DNA from: JALZKA01 sp963721645
Lineage (GTDB): Bacteria > Actinomycetota > Thermoleophilia > Solirubrobacterales > 70-9
Length of the DNA: 64,000 bases
Direction: 5' to 3'
Assembly: GCA_963721645.1 (NCBI GenBank)
Contig: CAVRJK010000002.1
Span: 1,612,001-1,676,000, forward strand
The number at the start of each line of letters is the position of its first letter. Position 1 is the stretch's first letter. This document shows positions 8,089-16,445 of the stretch, in pieces. The notes beneath the pieces were generated by a model. It was not told the origin of the DNA. It was given only the letters and a program-made list of their open reading frames with translations, and searched no databases. The translations under genes and the position numbers were made by a program.

Positions 8089-10065
8089 GTGCTCTTAGGG
8101 GTCGACGTTGGTGGAACTTTCACCGACGCCGTCCTCTTTGACGGGGCCGATATCCACACGGCGAAGTCGCCCACCACTCCCGGAGATGAGTCGGAGGGCG
8201 TCCTTGCCGCAATCCGGGCTGTAACCGCGGAGGCCGATATAGGAGCGGGTCAGATCGACCGCTTCGTACACGGCATGACCGTGGGGACCAATGCGCTCCT
8301 GGAAGAGCGAGGAGCGCGGGTTGCCCTGATCGCGACCCGCGGTTTCGAGGACGTGTTGGAAATCGGCCGGCAGGACCGGCCCGACCTCTACAGGCTTTGC
8401 GCACCCAAACCGGATCCGTTGGTGGCTGCAGGCGACAGAGTGGGCGCGGGCGGGCGGGTCGGGCCTGCCGGAGAGATCGAGCCTCTCGAGGAGATGGAAC
8501 TCGATCGGATCGCCGCCGAGCTGGCCGAGCTCGCGCCTGAGGCCGTTGCGGTGTGCCTCCTCTTCTCCTTCCTGGACCCGTCGCACGAGGAGCGCATCGC
8601 GGCGGTGGTGCGCGACCGCCTCCCGGATCTCCACGTCTCGGCCTCGCATGAGGTCTTACCTCGCTTTCGTGAGTATGAGCGCACGTCGACGACGGTCGTC
8701 GATGCATACCTCTCGCCCCTTCTCGGCCGCTACCTGACCAAGCTCGCCGGGGCCACGCAATCGGCTGATCTCCCCGAGCCTGAGATCATGCGCTCTTCCG
8801 GAGGCGTCGCGCCCTGGAAGGAGGCTGCACGCCAAGGAGCCTGGAGCGTCCTCTCGGGTCCGGCAGGCGGCGCGGTCGGCGCCGGCCTCCTCGCAAGGCT
8901 CTCGGGCTCCGGTAACGCGGTCGGCTTGGACATGGGTGGAACGTCCTGTGACGTCTGCGTGATCGAGGACGGCCAGACCAAGATCACGGAGTCGCGCGAG
9001 ATCGGCGGCCGCGTGATCCAGCTGCCGATGGTCGATGTCCACACCGTAGGAGCCGGAGGCGGGTCGATCGGCTGGGTGGACCATGGTGGCGCGCTACGGG
9101 TAGGGCCTCGCTCGGCGGGCGCCGAACCGGGGCCCGCTTGTTACGCGCGCGGCGGCACCCAAGCGACCGTGACTGATGCCAACCTCGTGCTTGGCCGCCT
9201 TGCGCCCGGCTCAAGCCTGGCGGGCGAAGTGGATCTGGATCTGGACGCGGCAGGTCACGCCGTGAGGTCCCTCGGGCGGGAAGTCGGTCTGGACGAGCTC
9301 GAGACGGCGGCCGGCATCGTGCGGATCGCCAACTCGGAGATGGTGCGTGCACTCCGGGTGGTGACCGTAAACCGGGGAGTCGACCCGCGTGACTTCGCGC
9401 TGATGCCCTTCGGAGGCGCGGGGCCGATGCATGCCGCCGAACTGGCTGCCGAGATGGGCATGAGGCGAATGATCTGCCCCCGTGCGGGCGGGGTTCTCTC
9501 GGCCCTCGGGCTCTTGGCGTCGGCCCGCCGGCGCGACATTGCGCGCACGGTGATGATGGGGCCCACCCAACTGAGCGCGGACGGCATCGCGGGCGCCCTG
9601 AGTGAGCTTCGAACGGCAATCGGCGACGGTATGACAGGGGCGGCCGAAACGGTGTCCTACGAGCTCCGCTACCAAGGACAGTCCTTCGAGTTGGCCGTAG
9701 AGCCCGGGCCTGACCCCTCCCCCGAGGATCTCGTAACCGCATTCGCGCAAGAACACGAACGCCGCTACGGATTCGAGGTTCCCGGTGCCCCGGTCGAACT
9801 GGTGGCGATCCGCTTGGCGCTCGAAGGCGAGGCCACGGAGCCCACCCTCGCTGCCGGCTCGGGAGAACTCGAGGAGACCGCACGCATGGTGAGCTTCGAC
9901 GGCGAGTGGCACGACGCCCGTGTTGCCCGAGGAGAACCCGGGGCAGGGAGCGAGTTTGAGGGGCCCGCCGTAGTGGAGCTGCCCGGATCGACGCTGGTCC
10001 TCCCGCCGGGTTGGACGGCGAGCGTCGACGAGCACGGCTCGATCCTGGCGGAGTCGGCCGGATGA
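8089..10065 (+). CDS. hyuA: Hydantoinase/oxoprolinase subunit A (HyuA-like)
   Basis: ATP-dependent subunit of an N-methylhydantoinase / 5-oxoprolinase / acetone-carboxylase-type enzyme. The 658-aa product starts LLGVDVGGTFTDAVLFDG (Hydant_A_N, actin-like ATPase fold) from a GTG. It continues with GMTVGTNALLEERGARVALI, the Hydantoinase_A core VLSGPAGGAVGAGLLA and GLDMGGTSCDVCVI, then VHTVGAGGGSIGWVD. The last 150 residues form the C-terminal domain. It overlaps hyuB by 4 nt (ATGA), so a heteromeric complex is expected. The exact substrate (hydantoin, oxoproline or a ketone) cannot be told from sequence. Confidence 0.93.
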   Translation: MLLGVDVGGTFTDAVLFDGADIHTAKSPTTPGDESEGVLAAIRAVTAEADIGAGQIDRFVHGMTVGTNALLEERGARVALIATRGFEDVLEIGRQDRPDLYRLCAPKPDPLVAAGDRVGAGGRVGPAGEIEPLEEMELDRIAAELAELAPEAVAVCLLFSFLDPSHEERIAAVVRDRLPDLHVSASHEVLPRFREYERTSTTVVDAYLSPLLGRYLTKLAGATQSADLPEPEIMRSSGGVAPWKEAARQGAWSVLSGPAGGAVGAGLLARLSGSGNAVGLDMGGTSCDVCVIEDGQTKITESREIGGRVIQLPMVDVHTVGAGGGSIGWVDHGGALRVGPRSAGAEPGPACYARGGTQATVTDANLVLGRLAPGSSLAGEVDLDLDAAGHAVRSLGREVGLDELETAAGIVRIANSEMVRALRVVTVNRGVDPRDFALMPFGGAGPMHAAELAAEMGMRRMICPRAGGVLSALGLLASARRRDIARTVMMGPTQLSADGIAGALSELRTAIGDGMTGAAETVSYELRYQGQSFELAVEPGPDPSPEDLVTAFAQEHERRYGFEVPGAPVELVAIRLALEGEATEPTLAAGSGELEETARMVSFDGEWHDARVARGEPGAGSEFEGPAVVELPGSTLVLPPGWTASVDEHGSILAESAG

Positions 10066-11597
10066 GCCTCGACCCGATCAGTCTCGGCGTCTACGTCGGA
10101 CGCCTCCGGGCCGTTTGCGACGAAATGGGCGCCGTTCTGATCCGCTCGGCACACTCGCCGAACATCAAGGAGCGCCGTGACTGCTCGACCGCGCTGTTCG
10201 AGGCCGGTGGGGAACTGGTCATGCAGGCAGAGCACATCCCGGTCCATCTTGGCTCGATGCCCGATGCGGTGGCGGCGATCGTCGGCGAGGAGCAACGCCC
10301 CGGAGAGGCGTGGATCCTGAACGACCCGTTCCGCGGGGGCACGCACCTGCCCGACATCACGCTGATCACGCCGGTCTTCACGGGGACTGAGCTGACCGGG
10401 TTTGCAGCCAGCCGCGCGCACCACGCGGACGTCGGCGGTCCGACTCCCGGCTCGATGCCGGCCGACTCCCGCTCCCTCGCGGACGAAGGCGTGGTTATCT
10501 CGCCACGACGCCTCAGCGACCCCACCGAGCTCGAGGCGATCACCGAAGCGATGCGAAACCGACCGCAGCGACTGGCCGACCTTCGAGCGCAGTGGGCGGC
10601 AAACGAGCTGGGCGCGCGGCGCCTCGGCGAGCTGATCGAGGCCGATGGAGCAATCGAGGTACGGGCCGCAATGGCCGAGATCCTCGACTACTCCGAGCGC
10701 CGTACCCGCGCTCGGCTCGACGAGCTGCCCGATGGCGAGTGGGAGGCCTCGGACGTGCTCGAAGGAGGCCCGGACGGCTCTTGTGACATCGAGCTGCGCG
10801 TCGTCGCCACGATCTCGGGCGACACGCTGTCCCTGGACTTCGCAGGCAGCGCCGAGCAGGTGGACGGCAACCTGAACTGCCCGCTCTCAGTCACGCGCTC
10901 GGCCTCCTTCTTTTGCGTGCGGGTACTACTCGACCCGAACGCGCCACCGAGCGCGGGGGCACACCGCCCGATCGGGGTCACAGCTCCGGAAGGCACCGTC
11001 TTGAACGCCCGGCCGGGTGCGGCGGTTGCGGGCGGCAACGTCGAGACGTCGAGCCGGGTCGCCGACCTCGTCTTCTCAGCCTTGGCCGACGTCGCCGGCG
11101 GGCCGGCCCAGGGTCAGGGGACCATGAACAACCTGACTCTCGGCGGCACTGGCGAGTCGGACTGGACCTACTACGAGACGCTTGCGGGCGGACAGGGCGC
11201 CTGCCGGGACGCCGATGGACCAAGCGCGATTCACGTCGCGATGTCAAACACGCTCAACACGCCCGTCGAGGCGCTCGAGACGGAACTGCCGATCCGCGTT
11301 CGCGAGCTCTCGATCAGGCGCGGTTCCGGCGGCGACGGAATGCGACGCGGCGGAGACGGGATCGTGCGCGAGCTCGAGGCGCTCGAGCCGATGCGCTACA
11401 GCCTGATAACCGAGCGCCGACGGCACCGCCCAAAGGGCCGCGAGGGTGGTCAGGATGGCCAGCCGGGCACCAACCGCGCAGGCGGCAGAGAGGTGCCCTC
11501 CAAGGCGACCGGAGAGCTGGCTGCCGGCGAGACCCTCAGGGTGGAGACGCCCGGCGGAGGAGGTTTTGGTGCGCGCGGCGAGGAGTCCGGCGCCTGA
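10062..11597 (+). CDS. hyuB: Hydantoinase/oxoprolinase subunit B (HyuB-like)
   Basis: Partner of the preceding HyuA. The 511-aa protein begins MSLDPISLGVYVGRLRAVC at an ATG overlapping the hyuA stop. Family landmarks include RDCSTALFEAGGELVMQAEH, PVHLGSMPDAV, ILNDPFRGGTHLPDITLITP and SRAHHADVGGPTPGSM near the N-terminus. Further on are FAGSAEQVDGNLNCPLSVT and AGGNVETSSRVADLVFSAL, and the C-terminus is Gly-rich (ETPGGGGFG). An upstream in-frame start at 10011 would overlap hyuA by 55 nt and is less likely. Confidence 0.93.
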   Translation: MSLDPISLGVYVGRLRAVCDEMGAVLIRSAHSPNIKERRDCSTALFEAGGELVMQAEHIPVHLGSMPDAVAAIVGEEQRPGEAWILNDPFRGGTHLPDITLITPVFTGTELTGFAASRAHHADVGGPTPGSMPADSRSLADEGVVISPRRLSDPTELEAITEAMRNRPQRLADLRAQWAANELGARRLGELIEADGAIEVRAAMAEILDYSERRTRARLDELPDGEWEASDVLEGGPDGSCDIELRVVATISGDTLSLDFAGSAEQVDGNLNCPLSVTRSASFFCVRVLLDPNAPPSAGAHRPIGVTAPEGTVLNARPGAAVAGGNVETSSRVADLVFSALADVAGGPAQGQGTMNNLTLGGTGESDWTYYETLAGGQGACRDADGPSAIHVAMSNTLNTPVEALETELPIRVRELSIRRGSGGDGMRRGGDGIVRELEALEPMRYSLITERRRHRPKGREGGQDGQPGTNRAGGREVPSKATGELAAGETLRVETPGGGGFGARGEESGA

Positions 11598-11739
11598 CGG
11601 CGAAACTCGCAACTTCCCTCACATACTTGGCAAAAGCAGGAAAGTTTCGTAACCTGCGTCGCCTGAGCCGGTCTTTGCGCCTTCTGGCGCTTGTGCCGGG
11701 ACCTTAAACCCAAAACCCGCCGAAGACTCCATTCCTCAA

Positions 11740-12369
11740 ATGCCGATTGCCTTCAAAGAATGGGCCGTTACGGTGCGCGCACTGGCTGAGTGCGAGCAGC
11801 TGATCACCATGCGCAAGGGTGGGATCCGCGAGGAGAACAAGCACTTCGAGCTGGAGCACGACCAGTTCTTCCTCTACCCCACCTTCGATCACCAGAGGAA
11901 CGACCTCGTTCGCGAATCCCACCACCCCGAGCTTCGCCGAGCCCTCGAGGAAGGGGTCTGGCCCGACGACGAGCCGACGCCGCGAGCCCTGCTCCAGGAC
12001 GGTGGCATCCCTCAACCCGACCGCGTTCGCATCCGCGCCTGGGCCGAGGTGACCGATCACTGGACGACCGACGACGCGCGCGTTGTCGATCAGCTCTCCC
12101 CCTTCCACGTCTGGACGCCCGATTACGCGCTCAAGCGCCTCGGCTGGAAGCGACGCCACCCACTTCACATCATGCTGCTGCGCGTCTACCGGATCCCGCG
12201 CCCTGTAACGGTGCGCGTCCGCGACGAGTACCACGGCTGCCGCTCCTGGGTCGACATCGAGCGTGAGCTCCCGTTCGAGGGCACGCCCGTGATGGCCGAC
12301 GAGGAATTCGAACGCGCGGCTCAGCGCATCCGCGACGTGGCCGGCCAGTCCGAAGCCGCCCTCGTCTAG
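11740..12369 (+). CDS. DUF1802 family protein
   Basis: The 209-aa protein starts PIAFKEWAVTVRALAECEQL followed by ITMRKGGIREENKHFELEH, the hallmark opening of DUF1802. Downstream conserved pieces include FFLYPTFDHQRNDLV and LHIMLLRVYRIP. Function is unknown for the family. It is preceded by a 142-nt gap (11598-11739) with no gene but some dyad structure (GCAGG...CCTGC, GCGCC-TTCT-GGCGC), and is followed one base after its stop by a palindromic repeat. Confidence 0.85.
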   Translation: MPIAFKEWAVTVRALAECEQLITMRKGGIREENKHFELEHDQFFLYPTFDHQRNDLVRESHHPELRRALEEGVWPDDEPTPRALLQDGGIPQPDRVRIRAWAEVTDHWTTDDARVVDQLSPFHVWTPDYALKRLGWKRRHPLHIMLLRVYRIPRPVTVRVRDEYHGCRSWVDIERELPFEGTPVMADEEFERAAQRIRDVAGQSEAALV

Positions 12370-12370
12370 C

Positions 12371-12437
12371 CCGAGGGGTCAGACCCCTCATGAAACGCTC
12401 ACATTGTTAGCCGCGCGTGAGGGGTCTGACCCCTCGG
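12371..12437. repeat. Palindromic intergenic repeat, copy 1 (GGGGTCAGACCCC family)
   Basis: Two perfect 20-bp inverted arms, CCGAGGGGTCAGACCCCTCA (12371-12390) and its exact complement (12418-12437), are separated by 27 nt. Each arm is itself nearly palindromic. The spacer contains GAAACGCTCACAT, which recurs (as GAGACGCTCACAT) in the copy at 61885-61958. The left arm begins one base after the DUF1802 stop and the right arm lies inside the 5' end of the next reading frame. Confidence 0.85.
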
Positions 12438-13345
12438 GAGTCTCGCGTGCCCTCGTCCTCGGCATCGGCGGTGGCGGCGACGCCGTCGGCTCAATCGCGG
12501 TGGCCCGCGCTTTGGAGGCTCGGGGGCTCGAAACCGTCCTGGGTGGGGTTGCCTGGGAGCGGATCGTCGTCGATCCCCTTCCCGGGCCTCGCGCAGTGGC
12601 GGAGATCCGCGGCGGTCTGGCGCTTGACGGCGCCGTGATCGTCGATCCCACCGAGGGTGCCACCACGCCCGAGGGGGTCCACTTCTGCGAGTCGCGTCTG
12701 GCTTCTCACCTCGGCGAGCGGACCGTGCTGATCGACGTGACCGACGGCGCAGCCGGGGCGGCTAGGGGCATCGACGCCGCGTGTGCCGAGCTGAAATGTG
12801 ACCTGGCGGTCCTGGTCGACATCGGAGGTGACGCAATCGCCGCGGGCGGCGAGCCCGGACTCGCGAGCCCCCTGTGCGACGCGGTGATGATCGCTGCCGG
12901 CAGACAGGCCTCCAAAACCTGCGCGCTGATGGTCCTTGGCGCCGGCTGCGACGGGGAACTGGAGCCCTCCGAGGTGATGGAGCGAGTCGCCGTACTGGCT
13001 CGGGCGGGCGCTTGGCTCGACACCCTCGGAGTCACCCCTGAGGCCGCGCAGGAGATCAAGGCAGCCGCAGCCGTCGCAGTGACGGAGGCGAGCCTGCTTG
13101 TGGCGCGAGCGGCAATGGGTGAGATCGGCCCGGTCGAAATTCGCGGAGGCCGCCGCGAGGTGGATCTAGGACCCGTGGCCGCTCTCGCTTTCAGCTTCGA
13201 TCTCGAGGCCGCGCTTGCAGAATTGCCGCTCGCCCGTGCGGTCGCCGATAAGCCTTCCATCGGGGCTGCTCGGGACGCGCTGAACGACATCGGCGTCTCG
13301 ACGGAACTCGATTACGAGGAACGGCGGGCCTCCGCTCTAGATTGA
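12404..13345 (+). CDS. DUF1152 domain-containing protein
   Basis: The 313-aa protein has the Gly-rich opening LVLGIGGGGDAVGSIAVARA, then LGGVAWERIVVDPLPGPR and CDLAVLVDIGGDAIAAGGE, which mark the DUF1152 family (a Rossmann-like fold of unknown function). The only in-frame start I can find before the conserved core is TTG at 12404. That codon sits in the loop of a palindromic repeat, so residues 5-12 (REGSDPSG) are repeat-encoded. Translation may really start elsewhere or the 5' end may have been rewritten by the repeat. Confidence 0.8.
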   Translation: MLAAREGSDPSGVSRALVLGIGGGGDAVGSIAVARALEARGLETVLGGVAWERIVVDPLPGPRAVAEIRGGLALDGAVIVDPTEGATTPEGVHFCESRLASHLGERTVLIDVTDGAAGAARGIDAACAELKCDLAVLVDIGGDAIAAGGEPGLASPLCDAVMIAAGRQASKTCALMVLGAGCDGELEPSEVMERVAVLARAGAWLDTLGVTPEAAQEIKAAAAVAVTEASLLVARAAMGEIGPVEIRGGRREVDLGPVAALAFSFDLEAALAELPLARAVADKPSIGAARDALNDIGVSTELDYEERRASALD

Positions 13346-13352
13346 GGTCGGC

Positions 13353-14132
13353 ATGTGGGTAGAGACCGAATCGCTCAGCTTCACCGCGCGCCACGAGGAG
13401 GCCGACGAGGACTCCGCGCAGCGAACGCTCGACGCGCTCGAAGACCTGCGCCTGAAGCTGGAGGACCGCTTCGACGACGCCCCGGGCGACGTGACGGTCG
13501 TCGTTCACCCCACACCCGCCTGGTTGAACGCCGCACACCCCTTCCTACCGGCCGCCCGCATCGCTGCAGCGCCGGCCGGGCGCCGCTATCTAGCCGGCTG
13601 GGCTATGGCCCGCGAGCTCCACGTCTTGAACGACGACTACCTCGACCGCCGAGCGGCGGGCGAGGAATCTCTGGCCGCGCTTCGAGGCACGGCCGAGCGC
13701 CTCTATGCGCAGATCGTGATCGGCGCCAACAACTCGAGTCTGCCTCCGCCCTGGGGCATGCGCCGCTTCTACCGTTACCTTCGCTGGTCGTGGCTGGTCG
13801 AGGGCGGCGCGCAGTACTTCGCCGGCCAGGTCTCCCAGTTCCGCCCAGCGGTCCAAACCCGGCTCCGCGCCGGCGATCCACCTTCCTTCCCCCCATCGGG
13901 CCGCGACGCAATCATCCTGGGCGGAACGGTCTTCGACCTGCTCGAGCGCCGCCGCGGCCGTGACGCCTGCAGCCTCCTGATCTCGCGAACCCGCCGCGAC
14001 GGTCCCGAGCGCGCGATCCAGATCGCATTCGGCGAATCGGCCACCGACGTCGGGCTTGAATGGCGCCGCTACCTGCGCGAGGAGGTTCCCCGCGCCGGAT
14101 CGCCGGACGTGCTCGAAGAGCTCCACTGGTAG
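13353..14132 (+). CDS. Hypothetical protein resembling a degenerate gluzincin (peptidase MA-like) domain
   Basis: The 259-aa product begins 7 nt after the DUF1152 gene stop and is probably co-transcribed. The layout recalls peptidase-MA-like proteins: an N-terminal alpha/beta part with VTVVVHPTPAWLNAAHP, then WAMARELHVLNDDYL where a protease would have HExxH, then WSWLVEGGAQYFAGQ where gluzincins carry the third zinc ligand motif (W-x-EG-x-A-x-Y). The first zinc His of HExxH is replaced by Arg, so catalytic activity is unlikely. No signal peptide. The family assignment is inference from motif order only. Confidence 0.65.
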   Translation: MWVETESLSFTARHEEADEDSAQRTLDALEDLRLKLEDRFDDAPGDVTVVVHPTPAWLNAAHPFLPAARIAAAPAGRRYLAGWAMARELHVLNDDYLDRRAAGEESLAALRGTAERLYAQIVIGANNSSLPPPWGMRRFYRYLRWSWLVEGGAQYFAGQVSQFRPAVQTRLRAGDPPSFPPSGRDAIILGGTVFDLLERRRGRDACSLLISRTRRDGPERAIQIAFGESATDVGLEWRRYLREEVPRAGSPDVLEELHW

Positions 14133-14170
14133 GCCAAAGGTCTGCCGGCTCGACCCGCACTGGCCCGGGG

Positions 14171-14575
14171 TCAAGCCTCGGTGATCTCCAGCGCGACCTC
14201 TTCGACCCTGCCGTCGCGCATGTCCCAACCGCGAAGGTCAGGCTCGTCGGGATCGGCGAGCGAAACGATCAGCCAGACGGGGTCGGGCCAGGAGCGCGCG
14301 TTGTTTCGATCCGACTGCGAGGGCTCCGCAGGACTCTTCGTGTGCGAGTGATAGATGGCAACGATCTCCTCGCCCCGATCCTCAATGGTCGTGTAGATGC
14401 CGATCTGGTCCGAAGGCTCCATGTCGAAGGAATAGGGGCTCGCCAGCGCGTTTCGGGCCCGAAACACCTCGCTCGCGACACCGCTCGAGCCCGAAACCAT
14501 CCCGCAGCACTCGTTCGGCCGGTCCTCCAGCGCGTGCGCGACGATCTCGTCGAAGAGTTTCCGTTGAATCTTCAC
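14171..14575 (-). CDS. JAMM/MPN+ zinc metalloprotease (Mec-like)
   Basis: The 134-aa single-domain JAB1/MPN+ protease has the complete active site: Glu22 in NECCG, then His76-Ser-His78, seven residues, Ser86, two residues, Asp89 (YHSHTKSPAEPSQSD), an exact HxH-x7-S-x2-D. Mycobacterial Mec+ of this type releases cysteine from the CysO sulfur carrier; others trim residues after the Gly-Gly of MoaD/ThiS-like proteins. Here the gene lies alone, but a cysteine synthase (17243-18208), a MoaD-like carrier (27087-27368) and its E1 (27399-28595) are nearby, so a role in that relay is a reasonable inference. Confidence 0.9.
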   Translation of the reverse strand: MKIQRKLFDEIVAHALEDRPNECCGMVSGSSGVASEVFRARNALASPYSFDMEPSDQIGIYTTIEDRGEEIVAIYHSHTKSPAEPSQSDRNNARSWPDPVWLIVSLADPDEPDLRGWDMRDGRVEEVALEITEA

Positions 14576-14602
14576 CCGCCTGAGGCTACTCAGCCGACTC
14601 GG

Positions 14603-14618
14603 TGGACTAGTGGACTAG
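14603..14618 (+). promoter_or_regulatory. Tandem TGGACTAG repeat upstream of GntR gene
   Basis: A perfect 8-bp direct repeat, TGGACTAG twice in a row, lies 22-37 nt upstream of the GntR-family ATG in the divergent gap with the JAMM protease gene. It contains ACTAGT palindromes. Position and symmetry suit an autoregulatory operator or core promoter, but I recognise no known operator. Confidence 0.35.
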
Positions 14619-14639
14619 TTCTCTGGTACGGTTGTCTTT

Positions 14640-15314
14640 ATGAACGTCAGCGCCGGAACGCTCCTTCGGGTCGACCGGACCTCGGAGCTGCCGATCGGGA
14701 TCCAGGTCGCCTGGCGCCTACGCGCCCTCATCGCGTCGGGAAAGCTCGCACCCGGCGATCGCCTCCCGGGAGTCCGGCAGCTGGCCGAGGACGCGGGCGT
14801 GAACCCCAATACCGCGCGGTCCATCTACCAGCGGCTCGAGGCGGACGGGCTGGTGGAGACCAGACACGGCTCGGGCACGTTCGTCGCAGCTGCGGCAACT
14901 TCATCCTCCGAGGTCGAGCGGATCGCCGCCGACGCGGTCGCTGAGGCGCGAAGGGCCGGAATCTCCCCCGCCGACGTTGCGCGTTCGATCTACGGAGCGC
15001 GCTGGGCTGCCGAAGACGCGCTCGCCACAGAGCACGAGCTTCCGGACGTGGGAGCCGAGGCCGATGAAGCGGCGGCCCGCCGCGAGCTCCGCCGTCAGAT
15101 CGCGCGTCTCGAAGCCGATCTGGCCGCTTACCCCGAGGCTCGATCGGAGACTCACACCCACCCGCTGCTTCGCCCCAAAGGACGTCTGCCCGACTTCGGC
15201 CAGCTGTCCGCCACCCGCGACGGTCTGATCGAGCGGCTTCGCGACGCGCGCGCCGAGGCGGAGCGCAAGGGCGCACGGGAATCGCGGGCCCGAAGCCGCT
15301 CCCGCCTGCCGTGA
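14640..15314 (+). CDS. GntR-family transcriptional regulator (YtrA-like)
   Basis: The N-terminal winged helix is typical GntR: LPIGIQVAWRLRALIASGKL, then APGDRLPGVRQLAEDAGVNP followed by NTARSIYQRLEADGLVETR, and HGSGTF closes the wing. The remaining 145 residues lack an FCD or UTRA ligand domain and are helical and charged, matching the short YtrA subfamily, though somewhat longer than usual. YtrA-type regulators often repress ABC transporter operons; the next gene encodes a small membrane protein instead. DNA binding is confident, targets unknown. Confidence 0.88.
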   Translation: MNVSAGTLLRVDRTSELPIGIQVAWRLRALIASGKLAPGDRLPGVRQLAEDAGVNPNTARSIYQRLEADGLVETRHGSGTFVAAAATSSSEVERIAADAVAEARRAGISPADVARSIYGARWAAEDALATEHELPDVGAEADEAAARRELRRQIARLEADLAAYPEARSETHTHPLLRPKGRLPDFGQLSATRDGLIERLRDARAEAERKGARESRARSRSRLP

Positions 15315-15375
15315 TCAGAGCGACCGCCGACCGAGCCTTTCGGCCCTGCCGCCGGCTATCGGCCGAAGTGGGAAC

Positions 15376-15810
15376 ATGAACACCGTCGAGGCGGTCGATA
15401 AAAGACGGGACCTGAGCGCCGGCGACCGGATGGTCGCCGCGTTCCTATGGGCCCTCATGGCCGTGGGCAGCATCGCCTTGTGGGTGGGAGTTCCCGCCGG
15501 CTGGCTCTGGGTCGCCGGCAAGATCACCTCTGATCAGGCGCAGCACATCATCCTTTCGGTGATCGGCGTGCCGCTCGCGATCATCATCTGGGCTCGCGGC
15601 CTCTTCTGGCTCAACCGCCTTCACATGCGGGTGACCATGCCGCGCCTCATGCGCGAGATCGAGGAGGCACCGGACGACGAGGAGCCGCGCGTGATCCGCG
15701 GGCCGCTGGAGCCCCTCCTGGTCGGCTCACTGGTCATCGCGATCATCGCGATGACAATCTGGTTCTTCTTCTTTGCCGAGCGCCCGGGGCCGACGCTGTC
15801 GACGTCCTGA
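15376..15810 (+). CDS. Small membrane protein, about three TM helices (144 aa)
   Basis: No family recognised. Hydrophobic stretches are MVAAFLWALMAVGSIALWVG (residues about 19-38, running on into VPAGWLWVAG), IILSVIGVPLAIIIWARGLF (about 58-78) and LLVGSLVIAIIAMTIWFFFF (about 114-133). They are joined by a charged loop EEAPDDEEPRVIRGPLEP. It lies 61 nt downstream of the GntR gene in the same direction, so the regulator may control it. It could be an accessory membrane component; no transporter motif is visible. Confidence 0.7.
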   Translation: MNTVEAVDKRRDLSAGDRMVAAFLWALMAVGSIALWVGVPAGWLWVAGKITSDQAQHIILSVIGVPLAIIIWARGLFWLNRLHMRVTMPRLMREIEEAPDDEEPRVIRGPLEPLLVGSLVIAIIAMTIWFFFFAERPGPTLSTS

Positions 15811-15820
15811 ACTAGACGGG

Positions 15821-16405
15821 CTAAGCGGCGACGACCCGGTCCAGACCTCTCAAAAACGCCTCGACTACCTCGGAGTCGAACTGCGCTCCGGCGCATTTGC
15901 GGAGCTCCGACGCCGCTTCGGAGTGCGTGAGTGCGCGCTTGTAGACGCGATCGGTCCTCATCGCGTCGTAGGCGTCCGCAACGGCGATGATCCGAGCCTC
16001 GAGCGGGATCTCGTCATCATCGGCGCCGTGGGGATACCCGCTCGCGTCGGGCCGCTCGTGATGGGCCAAGACCCACAAGGCGATGTCGTCCAGGTTGGAG
16101 GAAACCAGCAGGTCTGCCCCGATCTGTGGATGGCGCTTCACCTGCTGCCACTCATCGGTGGATAGCGGCTCGGGCTTTCGCAGGATCTCCTCGGCAACAC
16201 CGACCTTGCCCACGTCGTGGAGCTCTCCGGCGAGCGCAACCCGTTCGACGGCGCGTGGCTCGAGGCCGAGTTCGATCGCGGCCACCTCGCAGTACTCCGC
16301 GACGGAGCGGCCGTGATCAGCGAGATCCGAATAGCGCTGCTCAAGCGTCACCGTCAACGCGAGGAGCGGCTGGATCGCTGGGCTGTCGCGCGTTTCGGCT
16401 TCCAT
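15821..16405 (-). CDS. HD-GYP-like phosphohydrolase domain protein
   Basis: The 194-aa protein carries an HD-GYP metal-dependent phosphohydrolase domain, a family that degrades cyclic di-GMP. Visible motifs are LAGELHDVGKVGV (His63-Asp64), a KRHPQIGADLL helix, HHERPDASGYPHG (the canonical HHE-x3-DGSGYP-x-G, with Ala for the Gly after Asp), and ARIIAVADAYDAM followed by RVYK. It is a stand-alone domain without a receiver domain, so any control would come from partners. Active-site residues are intact, so activity is plausible but substrate is inferred. Confidence 0.88.
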   Translation of the reverse strand: MEAETRDSPAIQPLLALTVTLEQRYSDLADHGRSVAEYCEVAAIELGLEPRAVERVALAGELHDVGKVGVAEEILRKPEPLSTDEWQQVKRHPQIGADLLVSSNLDDIALWVLAHHERPDASGYPHGADDDEIPLEARIIAVADAYDAMRTDRVYKRALTHSEAASELRKCAGAQFDSEVVEAFLRGLDRVVAA

Positions 16406-16445
16406 ATCCCCTCTCCTGAAGACTACGCCCAGGCGAGGCCGGAAT

